Of a DNA stretch of 6,043 nucleotides, positions 1-5,938 are shown piece by piece. The DNA is from an uncultured Gemmatimonadota bacterium (lineage in GTDB: Bacteria; Gemmatimonadota; Gemmatimonadetes; Gemmatimonadales; GWC2-71-9): contig CAMLHP010000125.1 in assembly GCA_946479805.1 (NCBI GenBank), positions 1 through 6,043 on the forward strand, given 5' to 3'. The position numbers were made by a program, and so were the translations under genes. Numbering within the stretch: position 1 is the stretch's first letter; each line of letters begins with the position of its first letter. Below the pieces are notes generated by a model that saw only the letters and a program-made list of their open reading frames with translations, ran no database searches and had not been told where the DNA came from.

Positions 1-85
1 CGCCAGCGAGGACTCCGAACATGAGTTCGGAGTCCGCCACGTTCATCTGGCAGCCATAGGTCTCGATGTAGACGCGCCTGGTCAT
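1..85 (-). CDS. miaB: MiaB, tRNA-2-methylthio-N6-dimethylallyladenosine synthase (N-terminal 28 codons, runs off the left edge)
   Basis: Reading the minus strand from an ATG at 85-83 gives MTRRVYIETYGCQMNVADSE followed by LMFGVLAG. This is the characteristic start of the MiaB methylthiotransferase N-terminal domain (Y-I-x-T-x-G-C-Q-M-N-x-x-D-S). In this family the Cys of GCQMN, here residue 12, is the first of three N-terminal cysteines that hold an auxiliary 4Fe-4S cluster. The radical-SAM and TRAM domains would lie outside the window. MiaB methylthiolates i6A37 in tRNAs that read UNN codons. The ATG is the only usable start, because the frame is open only back to the stop of the barrel gene 30 nt upstream. 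I see no good Shine-Dalgarno in that gap, so translation may depend on the upstream gene. A related methylthiotransferase such as MtaB or RimO is less likely, given the exact GCQMN-DSE match. Confidence 0.85.
   Translation of the reverse strand, partial: MTRRVYIETYGCQMNVADSELMFGVLAG
10..35 (-). other. Perfect 11-bp inverted repeat (hairpin) inside the start of miaB
   Basis: On the plus strand GGACTCCGAAC (10-20) is followed by the four bases ATGA and then GTTCGGAGTCC (25-35), the exact reverse complement of the first arm. In the miaB mRNA this would fold into an 11-bp stem with a UCAU loop, covering codons 17 to 26. It lies about 50 nt after the start codon, so it is not a terminator for the upstream genes, and no T-run follows it. 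Whether it has a function is unknown. Confidence 0.6.
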
Positions 86-115
86 GCTGGAAGATGGCCT
101 GATGGGTGAGGCCTG

Positions 116-1276
116 TCAGGGGCGAACGCTGAATCCGACGCCGAGAAGCCACGCACCTTCGCGGTACCCGCCCGAAGCGGACCGCCAGAGGCGCGACACG
201 GAAACGTCAACCTGGGCCCGGGCCAGTCCGCTCCGCGGGTCTCGCGCGAAGCCCATCGCGGATCCGAGGCTCAGGCCAAACTCCTTCGGCTGGGCGCCGG
301 ATTCGACCGGAAACGGGAGCGTGCGGTAGTGGCCGCCGATTCGGATGGGGCGGCTCGATGATTGGCGCGCATTGCTGAACCACTCGGCGCCGGCATTCCA
401 CTCGAAGGTGTTGCGCGAGCCGGTGCCTCCCAGCGCGCGAAGATCATCATCCGCGCCCGACCAGCTGCGCCTGCTGATGGAGGACGCGACATCCAGCCTC
501 GGCGATGCGCGCCAGCGGAGTGCGGCGCCGAAGGTGATGGGGAGGTCCACGCTTCCCACTTCGGCGCTGTCGCGATCGATCCGGGCCTTGCCATCGAACC
601 TGACCATGGCGCTCGCCGCGAGGCCGCCGCCCAGCGACCTTGCCGCCCCAAGCGAGAACCCCATTCCGCTGTACGAGATTTCGGCCCGCTGGCTCACCGG
701 ACTGTATAGCGAATCACCGAAAACCCGCTTGAGCGAGACCCGAGTGCCGCCAGTTATCAGGTGCATTCCGGCGCCCAGCGACCAGCCGGAAGGGCGGTAA
801 CCAACGGTCAGCCGCAGGTCGCTGAGGCCGCCGAGCGACGTCAGGGTGTCCGTGACGCCCACTGGAAGCCCGGCCAGCACGATCGTGTCTGCCGAGGCAA
901 GCTGGAAGTCGCGATCGGAGTAGTTGGAGAAGTACGCTCCCAGCGCCAGGCGGCTTTGAGGCACCGCGCCTCCAGCCATGAACTGGGGGAATCGCGTGTC
1001 GCGGCCTGATTCCTCGGCGCTGGGATTGCTGGAGTTCCGGAAGCTCCCGACCATCGAGAATCCGGCGGTGAGCTGGGTCAGCTCGTTGACGGACGCCGGA
1101 TTGAGGCCCGACAGCGGGTCAAAGAATCCGAATGCGCCCCCGGCACCAGTTGCGCGAACCGACAGGCCGCGGCCTGGAATGCCGAGTCCGTTGATGCCGA
1201 ACTGGGAGGACTGCCCCCACGCGGGAACCGCGGTCACCAGGCACAGCGCTGCCAGGAAGATCAGGAGACGGCGCAC
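116..1276 (-). CDS. Outer-membrane beta-barrel protein, FadL/PorV-like (hypothetical)
   Basis: This encodes a 386-residue exported protein. Residues 1-21 form a signal peptide: two Arg, a hydrophobic core, and an A-W-G site before Gln22. There is no lipobox at Cys12, because the preceding residue is Leu. The mature N-terminus (about residues 27-64) has the pattern R-x-x-x-x-G-x-G-G-A-F-x-F-F-D-P-L-S-G-L-N-P-A-S, which resembles the N-terminal segment of FadL/OmpP1/PorV barrels (G-G-A then N-P-A). The rest alternates polar and hydrophobic residues in many short Gly/Ser/Arg-rich strands, as expected for a transmembrane barrel. It ends in a strand-like GVGFSVRP, although the very last residue is not the usual aromatic. 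The start is GTG, with GAGGT at 1289-1285 about 8 nt upstream and the lipoprotein stop 1 nt away, so the two are probably translated together. Ligand and role are unknown. The barrel assignment is inferred from composition and the N-terminal motif. Confidence 0.7.
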   Translation of the reverse strand: MRRLLIFLAALCLVTAVPAWGQSSQFGINGLGIPGRGLSVRATGAGGAFGFFDPLSGLNPASVNELTQLTAGFSMVGSFRNSSNPSAEESGRDTRFPQFMAGGAVPQSRLALGAYFSNYSDRDFQLASADTIVLAGLPVGVTDTLTSLGGLSDLRLTVGYRPSGWSLGAGMHLITGGTRVSLKRVFGDSLYSPVSQRAEISYSGMGFSLGAARSLGGGLAASAMVRFDGKARIDRDSAEVGSVDLPITFGAALRWRASPRLDVASSISRRSWSGADDDLRALGGTGSRNTFEWNAGAEWFSNARQSSSRPIRIGGHYRTLPFPVESGAQPKEFGLSLGSAMGFARDPRSGLARAQVDVSVSRLWRSASGGYREGAWLLGVGFSVRP

Positions 1277-1277
1277 G

Positions 1278-2483
1278 TTACTGGACCTCGAACGGGTAGG
1301 GCATGGCGTAAGTGAGCCGGAGCCTTGGCTCGAAGCCCGCTATGCGGCTGGAGCCGAAGCGCGCATTGCTGAAGGTCGCTGCCTCCGGCGCGATGCTCAG
1401 CATGAGGACGGGAGGAATGCCAGACGAACTGTTCCAGAGGGCGGCGATGCGCGACACTTCGATTGACACGGGCTCCGCTGAACCGCCGGCGAGGATCGTG
1501 GTCTGTATCAGCGCTCCGCCGTTCCCCGCGATCCGGGGAGACTTGGGGCCCAGGTCCGAGAACACGCCCCGCACGTCGAGCCGGGCCGTGTCCCCTGGCA
1601 ACGCGGCTATGGGCTCAACTGGCGAGAGCTCGAGGGTGGCACGGATGATCCTGGCCGTGTCCCGCAAGCTGGGCGGGATGTCGAACCGGAGAATGGCGCG
1701 GCGCGAGGGCCATCCGCCGAGCAGCAGCTGGTCGGGCGTGGGCACGTCGGCGGGTGCGCTGCTGACGAAGCCTCCGAACTGGATGGTTCGCGGGATCGTG
1801 CGCAAGACCACGGTGTCCGCCAGCGTCACCTTCATGAACGACACGAAGCCGGGCGCAGAGGAACCTCCGCCCTGCGAGGCTATGCCGATGCCGGTGGGGA
1901 CCGGCGCTCGCAGCCGGTACGCCAGCCGCAGCACCTTCTCATCCTCGGGTGAAAATGCCAGCCGGTCGAGGTCGGCGCCCGAAAGGACGACCCGGACCTC
2001 GCCGCTTTTCAGCGTGTCGGGGATCGGCACCGATGCAACGAGCCGTTCCGGCACCAGCGCCGCCGCGACCTCCGCGTGGGTGGTCCCGGAATCGACTGCC
2101 ACGGCAGCGGGAAGCTTGTAGAAGTCGAGTTCAAGCCCGGTTGCAGCGGGGTCTCGCAGCGTCACCGTGACGAACAGGAGGATCGAGTCGACGGTGGCGG
2201 GCCTGAGGGTGTCCTCTATGACGATGGAATCGACCGCACGGGCGAAGCGCACCAGCGGAATCAGGTCCAGGCCTGCGTAGCCGTTGGCAGCCAGCAGCCT
2301 GGGGCCGCCGCCAGGTGGAACGAAGCCGGCATATCCACTGTCCCGGGTGGCGGTGATAACAGTGTCCCGCACCTCGAGATTGTCGGACGGGCAGAGGCCG
2401 GGACATTCTCCCGGTGCAGTAAGCTTTTCGGTGCAGGCGCCGAGCGAGAGCGCTGCCGCCATGGCAAGTAACAGCCGCCTCAT
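1278..2483 (-). CDS. Secreted lipoprotein with two similar beta-rich halves (DNRLRE-like), function unknown
   Basis: This encodes a 401-residue predicted lipoprotein. The ATG at 2483-2481 begins [17 protein letters not shown], a type II signal peptide with lipobox L-G-A-C and lipidated Cys17. Two more cysteines follow at 27 and 31 (C-P-G-L-C). The mature part is rich in beta-type segments and looks like two related modules, at about residues 38-195 and 224-395. Each has G-F-V, then L-L, then an L-V-R-F or I-L-R-F strand, a T-x-R-x-A-T/R-I-I-R-A-T-L stretch, and a closing strand near L-A-Y/L-T-Y. This resembles the DNRLRE-type extracellular fold, but I cannot confirm it. The reading frame is open for 17 codons further upstream, but that would put residues before the signal peptide and deepen the overlap with cdd. 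The chosen ATG overlaps the cdd TGA as ATGA. A G-rich stretch 7 nt upstream could serve as a weak ribosome site. Probably membrane-anchored and perhaps a partner of the downstream barrel, with no known activity. Confidence 0.75.
   Translation of the reverse strand: MRRLLLAMAAALSLGACTEKLTAPGECPGLCPSDNLEVRDTVITATRDSGYAGFVPPGGGPRLLAANGYAGLDLIPLVRFARAVDSIVIEDTLRPATVDSILLFVTVTLRDPAATGLELDFYKLPAAVAVDSGTTHAEVAAALVPERLVASVPIPDTLKSGEVRVVLSGADLDRLAFSPEDEKVLRLAYRLRAPVPTGIGIASQGGGSSAPGFVSFMKVTLADTVVLRTIPRTIQFGGFVSSAPADVPTPDQLLLGGWPSRRAILRFDIPPSLRDTARIIRATLELSPVEPIAALPGDTARLDVRGVFSDLGPKSPRIAGNGGALIQTTILAGGSAEPVSIEVSRIAALWNSSSGIPPVLMLSIAPEAATFSNARFGSSRIAGFEPRLRLTYAMPYPFEVQ
1285..1289 (-). promoter_or_regulatory. 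Ribosome binding site for the barrel gene, inside the lipoprotein 3' end
   Basis: The minus strand reads GAGGT, then 8 nt, then the GTG start at 1276. The site lies in the last codons of the lipoprotein gene, so a ribosome finishing that gene can re-start here. It supports the GTG over later starts. Confidence 0.5.
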
Positions 2484-2866
2484 GCCAGCGCCCCCGGCCC
2501 GAAGGCATCCGGCAGCAGCTGGTCCAGGCGCCACGAGCGGCGCCCGCTACTCCCAACGGCCTCCACCAGGAGGTCGGTGCCGAACTCCGCCAGCACCTGC
2601 CGGCAGGCACCGCACGGCGCCGCTGGCGGCTCGCTGTCGGTGATCACCACCACCCGCCGGAACCGCCGGGCGCCCGCCGTCACCGCCGACACGAGTGCCG
2701 CGCGCTCGGCGCAGATCGTGAGACCATATGATGCATTCTCCACGTTGCATCCGGTGAACACCGTGCCATCCTCGGTCTCGATCGCCGCGCCAACCCGGAA
2801 GTTCGAGTAGGGGGCCCAGGCCAGCTGCTGCGCTCTCCGCGCCGCTGCTTCGAGGGAATCAGTCAA
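2480..2866 (-). CDS. cdd: Cytidine deaminase, homotetrameric type
   Basis: This encodes a 128-residue protein, the size of the short tetrameric cytidine deaminases, which hydrolyse cytidine and deoxycytidine to uridine and deoxyuridine in pyrimidine salvage. All catalytic parts are present: the substrate loop N-V-E-N (41-44), C-A-E (Cys52 zinc ligand, Glu54 general base) and P-C-G-A-C-R-Q (Cys85 and Cys88 zinc ligands). The [11 protein letters not shown] block near residue 18 is also typical. I chose the TTG at 2866 because GAGGTG lies 4 nt before it and the N-terminus then matches the Bacillus enzyme in length to within one residue. A GTG at 2878 in the same frame would add four residues but lacks a ribosome site. 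With TTG the gene overlaps the end of deoB by 8 nt, and its TGA overlaps the ATG of the lipoprotein gene. Together with deoB it forms a nucleoside salvage pair. Confidence 0.93.
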   Translation of the reverse strand: MTDSLEAAARRAQQLAWAPYSNFRVGAAIETEDGTVFTGCNVENASYGLTICAERAALVSAVTAGARRFRRVVVITDSEPPAAPCGACRQVLAEFGTDLLVEAVGSSGRRSWRLDQLLPDAFGPGALA

Positions 2867-4031
2867 TCCACACCTCACGCAGGAATGATGTCCCGCTGTT
2901 CAGCGGCGCCACTCCCATGAACTCCGCTATTGTCTGGCCCACGTCGGCAAAGGTCTGTCGCTGGCCCAGGGCCTGAGGACGCACCCGGGGACCTGTCACC
3001 AGCACCGGCACCTGCTCACGGGAGTGATCGGTGGAGGATGTGGTCGGATCGTTGCCGTGGTCCGCGGTAAAGATAACGAGGTCCTCAGACTCCAGCGTCT
3101 CGAGAATCCGGGGCAATGTCGCGTCGAGTTCGACCAGTCCCCGGACGAACCCGCCCACGTCATTCCGGTGGCCCCAGGACTGGTCGAATTCGATGACATT
3201 TGCGAAGAGCAGTCCCCGCTCCATCGTGCGGAGCGCTGATATGATCATCCCGTAGGCCGCCGCGTTGGTGGATGCATGCTCCGCCGTGAGATTCCGGCCG
3301 GCGAAGAGATCATCCACCTTCCCCACCCCGATGCGGGGTACCTCGGATGCCGCCAGCCGGTCGATCAGGGTAGCACCCGGCGGGGACAGGCTGAAGTCCT
3401 TTCGCCGCGGTGTGCGCAGCCAGTGGCCGGGCGTTCCGGTGAACGGCCGGGCGATCACCCGCGACACGGCGTTATCACCGGCGAGCAGATCACGCGCAAA
3501 GCCACAGGCCCGATACAGCTCCTGCAGCGGCACCACGTCCTCGTGGGCCGCCACCTGGAATACGCTGTCGGCCGACGTGTACACGATCCAGGCGCCAGTG
3601 CGCACGTGCTCGGCGCCGAGCTGGTCCAGGATGGTTGTACCAGAGGACGCAACGTTCCCGATCACGCCCCGCCCCGTGCGCCGGGCGAACTCGGCCACGA
3701 CCTGGTCTGGAAAGCCGTCCGGATAGGTGGGAAAGGCGCGGTCCAGCTTGAGACCGCACAGTTCCCAGTGGCCGGTGGTGCTGTCCTTGCCGGGGCTTGC
3801 GGGAAGGGCCACACCATGAGCCGCCTCCGGCGCCTCCACCCGCTGCAAGCCTTCGAGGTCGGCGCAGAGCCCCAGCCCCATGCGCTCCAGATTGGGCAGC
3901 GAGAGCCCGCCGGCCGCGCGCGCAACGTTGCCGAGCGTGTCGCTGCCCTGGTCGCCCCATTCAGCGGCGTCAGGGGCGGCCCCGATACCGAGGCCGTCGA
4001 GCACGATGAGAGCGGCGCGGCGATGATTCAC
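2859..4031 (-). CDS. deoB: Phosphopentomutase (alkaline phosphatase superfamily)
   Basis: This encodes a 390-residue cytoplasmic enzyme of normal family length (about 390-410). It interconverts ribose- or deoxyribose-1-phosphate and the 5-phosphates, linking nucleoside phosphorolysis to the pentose phosphate and DERA routes. Expected manganese ligands are present: Asp12 in V-L-D-G-L-G-I-G, Asp283 and His288 in F-D-Q-S-W-G-H, Asp324-His325 in T-A-D-H-G-N-D, and His336 in T-D-H-S-R-E. The blocks [10 protein letters not shown] and [15 protein letters not shown] match the Bacillus cereus enzyme very closely as I recall it. The odd point is the nucleophile motif, which reads [10 protein letters not shown] with Ser84 (codon AGC) where B. 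cereus has phosphorylated Thr85. Ser is chemically acceptable in this superfamily. The start is GTG, and its GTGA overlaps the alr stop by 4 nt; a weak TGGA lies 6 nt upstream. The stop lies inside cdd. Confidence 0.95.
   Translation of the reverse strand: MNHRRAALIVLDGLGIGAAPDAAEWGDQGSDTLGNVARAAGGLSLPNLERMGLGLCADLEGLQRVEAPEAAHGVALPASPGKDSTTGHWELCGLKLDRAFPTYPDGFPDQVVAEFARRTGRGVIGNVASSGTTILDQLGAEHVRTGAWIVYTSADSVFQVAAHEDVVPLQELYRACGFARDLLAGDNAVSRVIARPFTGTPGHWLRTPRRKDFSLSPPGATLIDRLAASEVPRIGVGKVDDLFAGRNLTAEHASTNAAAYGMIISALRTMERGLLFANVIEFDQSWGHRNDVGGFVRGLVELDATLPRILETLESEDLVIFTADHGNDPTTSSTDHSREQVPVLVTGPRVRPQALGQRQTFADVGQTIAEFMGVAPLNSGTSFLREVWID
2871..2876 (-). promoter_or_regulatory. Ribosome binding site that favours the TTG start of cdd
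   Basis: The minus strand reads GAGGTG, then TGGA, then TTG at 2866. This is a near-ideal Shine-Dalgarno for the TTG. It overlaps the alternative GTG start at 2878 itself, which has no purine-rich site of its own. It lies inside the last codons of deoB. Confidence 0.55.
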
Positions 4032-5113
4032 AATGGGTCCAGGTAGCGCCGTTCGACGCGGCGGCCCAGGCTGGTGAGCAGGCTGTACGAGATGGTGCCG
4101 GCGCGGGCTGCCTGCTGGTCGAGCGGCAGTGGTCCACCGAAGATGGTGGCGATGTCACCCGCGACCACGTCATCTGCGACTTCAATCATGGTCATGTCCA
4201 TGGTGACCCTGCCGCGCACCTCGGCCATTCGGCCGCCTACCCACATCATTCCACCCTGCGCGAGCCCGAGCGGAAGCCCATCGGCGTAGCCAGCTGCGAC
4301 CGTGGCTATCCTGGTGGTGCGGTTCGCACTCCAGGTGGAGCCGTAGCTGACCGACTCTCCCGCGTGGATCGTCCTGACGCTCGCGATCACTGCCTGGAAA
4401 GTTGCGACCGGCGCAGGACTGCCACCACCGCTGCCCGCGCGGCCGCCGTAGAGGTAGATGCCCGGCCGCACCATATCGGCACCGTACGGAGGACCGAGCA
4501 GGGCTGCGGCACTGTTTGCGGCGTGAACCAGCGGAGGCTTGGGACCCAGGGCCTGGACGGCCTGCTGGAACGCCCACCACTGCGCATCGATGGTGGGCGG
4601 GTCGGTATCGGCCGAGTGAAAGTGGGTACAGACGCCCTCGTAGCTGGGGGCATTCCGGACCCGGTCACGCAGCGCCAGCAGCAATTCGGGATCGGTCACC
4701 GAGGCTCCGGCGCGGTTCATCCCGGTGTCGAGGCCGATGTGAAACCGGAGCTCCCGCCCCAGCGCGGACCACGCCTCGAGTGCCTCGACGGAGCCAATCA
4801 CCGGTGTCAGGCGCGCCGCAGCCATGGCGGGGGCCCACACTGGCAGCAGCGGGGAGAACACCACGATCGGCAGGGAGATCCCCGCCTGCCGCAGCTCGCG
4901 CCCCTCGTCGATGGTGGCGACCCCGAAGCCCCACGGATCGACCGGGACAAGGGCGCGTGCGACCGGGACTGCACCGAGGCCGTAGGCGTTAGCTTTTACC
5001 ATTGGCAGCAGTCGGCTGGACGAGACCTGGGCCACGTGTCGCGCATTGGCGACGATGGCGCCCAGGTCCACATCGACCCACGCGTTCGGGGCAGCGGCAG
5101 AGGAATCGGTCAC
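4028..5113 (-). CDS. alr: Alanine racemase (PLP-dependent)
   Basis: This encodes a 361-residue cytoplasmic enzyme that interconverts L- and D-alanine for peptidoglycan. The N-terminal TIM-barrel domain carries the PLP lysine Lys40 in M-V-K-A-N-A-Y-G-L-G, then D-T-G-M-N-R (129-134), H-F-H-S-A (164-168), H-A-A-N-S (197-201) and M-V-R-P-G-I-Y-L-Y-G, whose Arg216 faces the PLP nitrogen. The C-terminal domain carries the second catalytic base Tyr257 in S-V-S-Y-G-S-T-W, then A-A-G-Y-A-D-G and G-R-V-T-M-D-M. Length is normal. One variation: the residue two before D-T-G-M, which is the carbamylated Lys129 in the Geobacillus enzyme, is Gly127 here, while the partner Arg134 is kept. The start is GTG at 5113 with no Shine-Dalgarno; a -10-like TATCAT lies only 10 nt upstream, so the message may be leaderless. 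It heads the minus-strand operon, and its TGA overlaps the GTG of deoB. Confidence 0.95.
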   Translation of the reverse strand: MTDSSAAAPNAWVDVDLGAIVANARHVAQVSSSRLLPMVKANAYGLGAVPVARALVPVDPWGFGVATIDEGRELRQAGISLPIVVFSPLLPVWAPAMAAARLTPVIGSVEALEAWSALGRELRFHIGLDTGMNRAGASVTDPELLLALRDRVRNAPSYEGVCTHFHSADTDPPTIDAQWWAFQQAVQALGPKPPLVHAANSAAALLGPPYGADMVRPGIYLYGGRAGSGGGSPAPVATFQAVIASVRTIHAGESVSYGSTWSANRTTRIATVAAGYADGLPLGLAQGGMMWVGGRMAEVRGRVTMDMTMIEVADDVVAGDIATIFGGPLPLDQQAARAGTISYSLLTSLGRRVERRYLDPL

Positions 5114-5123
5114 GGCGGCGCGA

Positions 5124-5153
5124 ATGATAGGGGCTCCGAAAGTGATGAAGCAA
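5124..5153 (-). promoter_or_regulatory. Candidate sigma-70-type promoter for the alr operon
   Basis: On the minus strand TTGCTT (5153-5148) is followed by an 18-nt spacer and TATCAT (5129-5124, five of six bases of the consensus). Transcription would start about 7-10 nt downstream, at or just before the alr GTG at 5113. It lies in the only non-coding gap upstream of the six-gene run, between the divergent alr and mazG starts. It was found by eye only. Confidence 0.4.
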
Positions 5154-5156
5154 GAC

Positions 5157-5161
5157 GAGGA
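5157..5161 (+). promoter_or_regulatory. Ribosome binding site for the preferred mazG start
   Basis: GAGGA precedes the ATG at 5166 by 4 nt. The alternative ATG at 5145 has no comparable site nearby, its closest purine run being about 11 nt away. This site therefore decides the start, although protein length alone would also allow 5145. Confidence 0.45.
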
Positions 5162-5165
5162 ACCG

Positions 5166-5882
5166 ATGGTGCGGGTGATGGCGCTGGTGCGCGACCTCAG
5201 GGAACGCTGCAGCTGGGACCGGGTCCAGACCCGCGAGACGCTGCGGCCCTACCTGGTGGAGGAGGTCCTGGAGCTTGATCGTGCCATCGCCGAGGCTGAC
5301 CGCGACGCGATGCCTGACGAGCTGGGCGACATGCTGCTTCATGTGGCATGGCAGCTGGTACTGGCGGAGGAGGATGGCCTGGGCACGCCGGCATCGATTG
5401 CGGACCGGGTGGTGAGGAAGATGCAGCGGCGGCATCCGCACCTCTTCGACCTGGGTCCACCCGAGCCGTGGGAGGTGCTTAAGCGCCGTGAGCGCTCTGG
5501 CGGCACGCTCGACGGGTTGCCCCGGGAGCTGCCCGCGCTCAGGGCGGCGATGCGGCTGCAGGAGCGCGCAGCGTCGGTGGGATTCGACTGGCCCGATGTT
5601 GAAGGACCCCAGGAAAAGGTGCGGGAGGAGGCGGTCGAGGTGGCAGAGGCGCTGGCCAGCGGCGAGCAGGAGGCGGTGCAGGAGGAAGTCGGCGACCTGC
5701 TCTTTGCCGCGGTGAACCTGGCGCGGAAGGCGGGCGTGGACCCGACCACCGCGCTCGAAGGAGCCAACCGCAAGTTCACCGAGCGATTTCGCGAGATGGA
5801 AGCGCTGGCCGCCGAGCGCGGCATCGCATTACACGAAGCCGGACTGGAGGCGCTGGACCGGCTGTGGGAAGAGGTGAAATAG
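5166..5882 (+). CDS. mazG: MazG, nucleoside triphosphate pyrophosphohydrolase (two MazG domains)
   Basis: This encodes a 238-residue all-alpha NTP pyrophosphatase that hydrolyses NTPs and dNTPs to monophosphate and pyrophosphate, so helping to clean the nucleotide pool. It has the two-domain layout of E. coli MazG. In the first domain, C-S-W-D-R-V-Q-T (15-22; the usual C-P-W-D has Ser for Pro) precedes the metal-binding E-E-x-x-E (32-36) and E-L-G-D (52-55). R-R-H-P-H-L-F (88-94) follows. In the second domain, V-G-F-D-W (138-142) precedes E-E-A-V-E (154-158) and E-V-G-D (174-177), then L-F-A-A-V-N-L-A-R and R-F-R-E-M-E. Both domains keep their acidic metal ligands. The ATG at 5166 has a good ribosome site. 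The ATG at 5145 would add seven residues and match the E. coli length slightly better. Starts upstream of 5113 would overlap alr and are not credible. It is divergent from alr and convergent with asnS. I saw no clear promoter for it. Confidence 0.93.
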   Translation: MVRVMALVRDLRERCSWDRVQTRETLRPYLVEEVLELDRAIAEADRDAMPDELGDMLLHVAWQLVLAEEDGLGTPASIADRVVRKMQRRHPHLFDLGPPEPWEVLKRRERSGGTLDGLPRELPALRAAMRLQERAASVGFDWPDVEGPQEKVREEAVEVAEALASGEQEAVQEEVGDLLFAAVNLARKAGVDPTTALEGANRKFTERFREMEALAAERGIALHEAGLEALDRLWEEVK

Positions 5883-5938
5883 GGCGGCTCGGCGCCTCGG
5901 CGCCTCGGCGGCTCGGCGGCTCGGCGGCTCGGCGGCTA
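5883..5938. repeat. Seven-copy 8-bp tandem repeat (unit GGCGGCTC)
   Basis: Starting directly after the mazG TAG, seven contiguous octamers read GGCGGCTC, GGCGCCTC, GGCGCCTC, GGCGGCTC three times, then GGCGGCTA. The array fills the whole space between the convergent mazG and asnS stops. The changed last base of the final unit forms the asnS stop (CTA on this strand, TAG on the other). The two GGCGCCTC units contain a short self-complementary stretch (5891-5904), but no T-run follows, so I do not call a terminator. Confidence 0.9.

Noticed and set aside
86..115. Separate promoter for miaB in the gap
   Set aside because: Only 30 nt, with no -10/-35 pair visible. Read-through from the operon is simpler.
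1312..2121. Long open frame on the plus strand opposite the lipoprotein gene
   Set aside because: It is the antisense of a gene with a clear signal peptide and operon overlaps. Its composition is Ser/Arg/Pro-rich with no recognisable domain, as expected for a GC-rich shadow frame.
2484..2534. Longer start for the lipoprotein
   Set aside because: The extra 17 residues precede a perfect signal peptide and would overlap cdd by more than 50 nt.
2596..2607. 12-bp palindrome CCTGCCGGCAGG
   Set aside because: It falls in the conserved C-G-A-C-R-Q codons of cdd, has no loop, and is expected at this GC content.
3276..4046. Open frame of 256 codons on the plus strand opposite deoB
   Set aside because: DeoB is unmistakable on the other strand. 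The antisense product has no family motif.
5046..5165. N-terminal extension of MazG using an upstream ATG
   Set aside because: It would overlap the first codons of alr on the other strand, has no homology to MazG, and a better start with a ribosome site exists at 5166. The ATG at 5145 remains possible.
4364..5278. Open frame of 304 codons on the plus strand opposite alr, running into mazG
   Set aside because: It overlaps two well-supported genes and has a low-complexity Gly/Arg/Asp-rich product.
5891..5904. Possible terminator hairpin after mazG
   Set aside because: The stem comes only from the repeat units, the loop is 2-4 nt, and no T-run follows on either strand.
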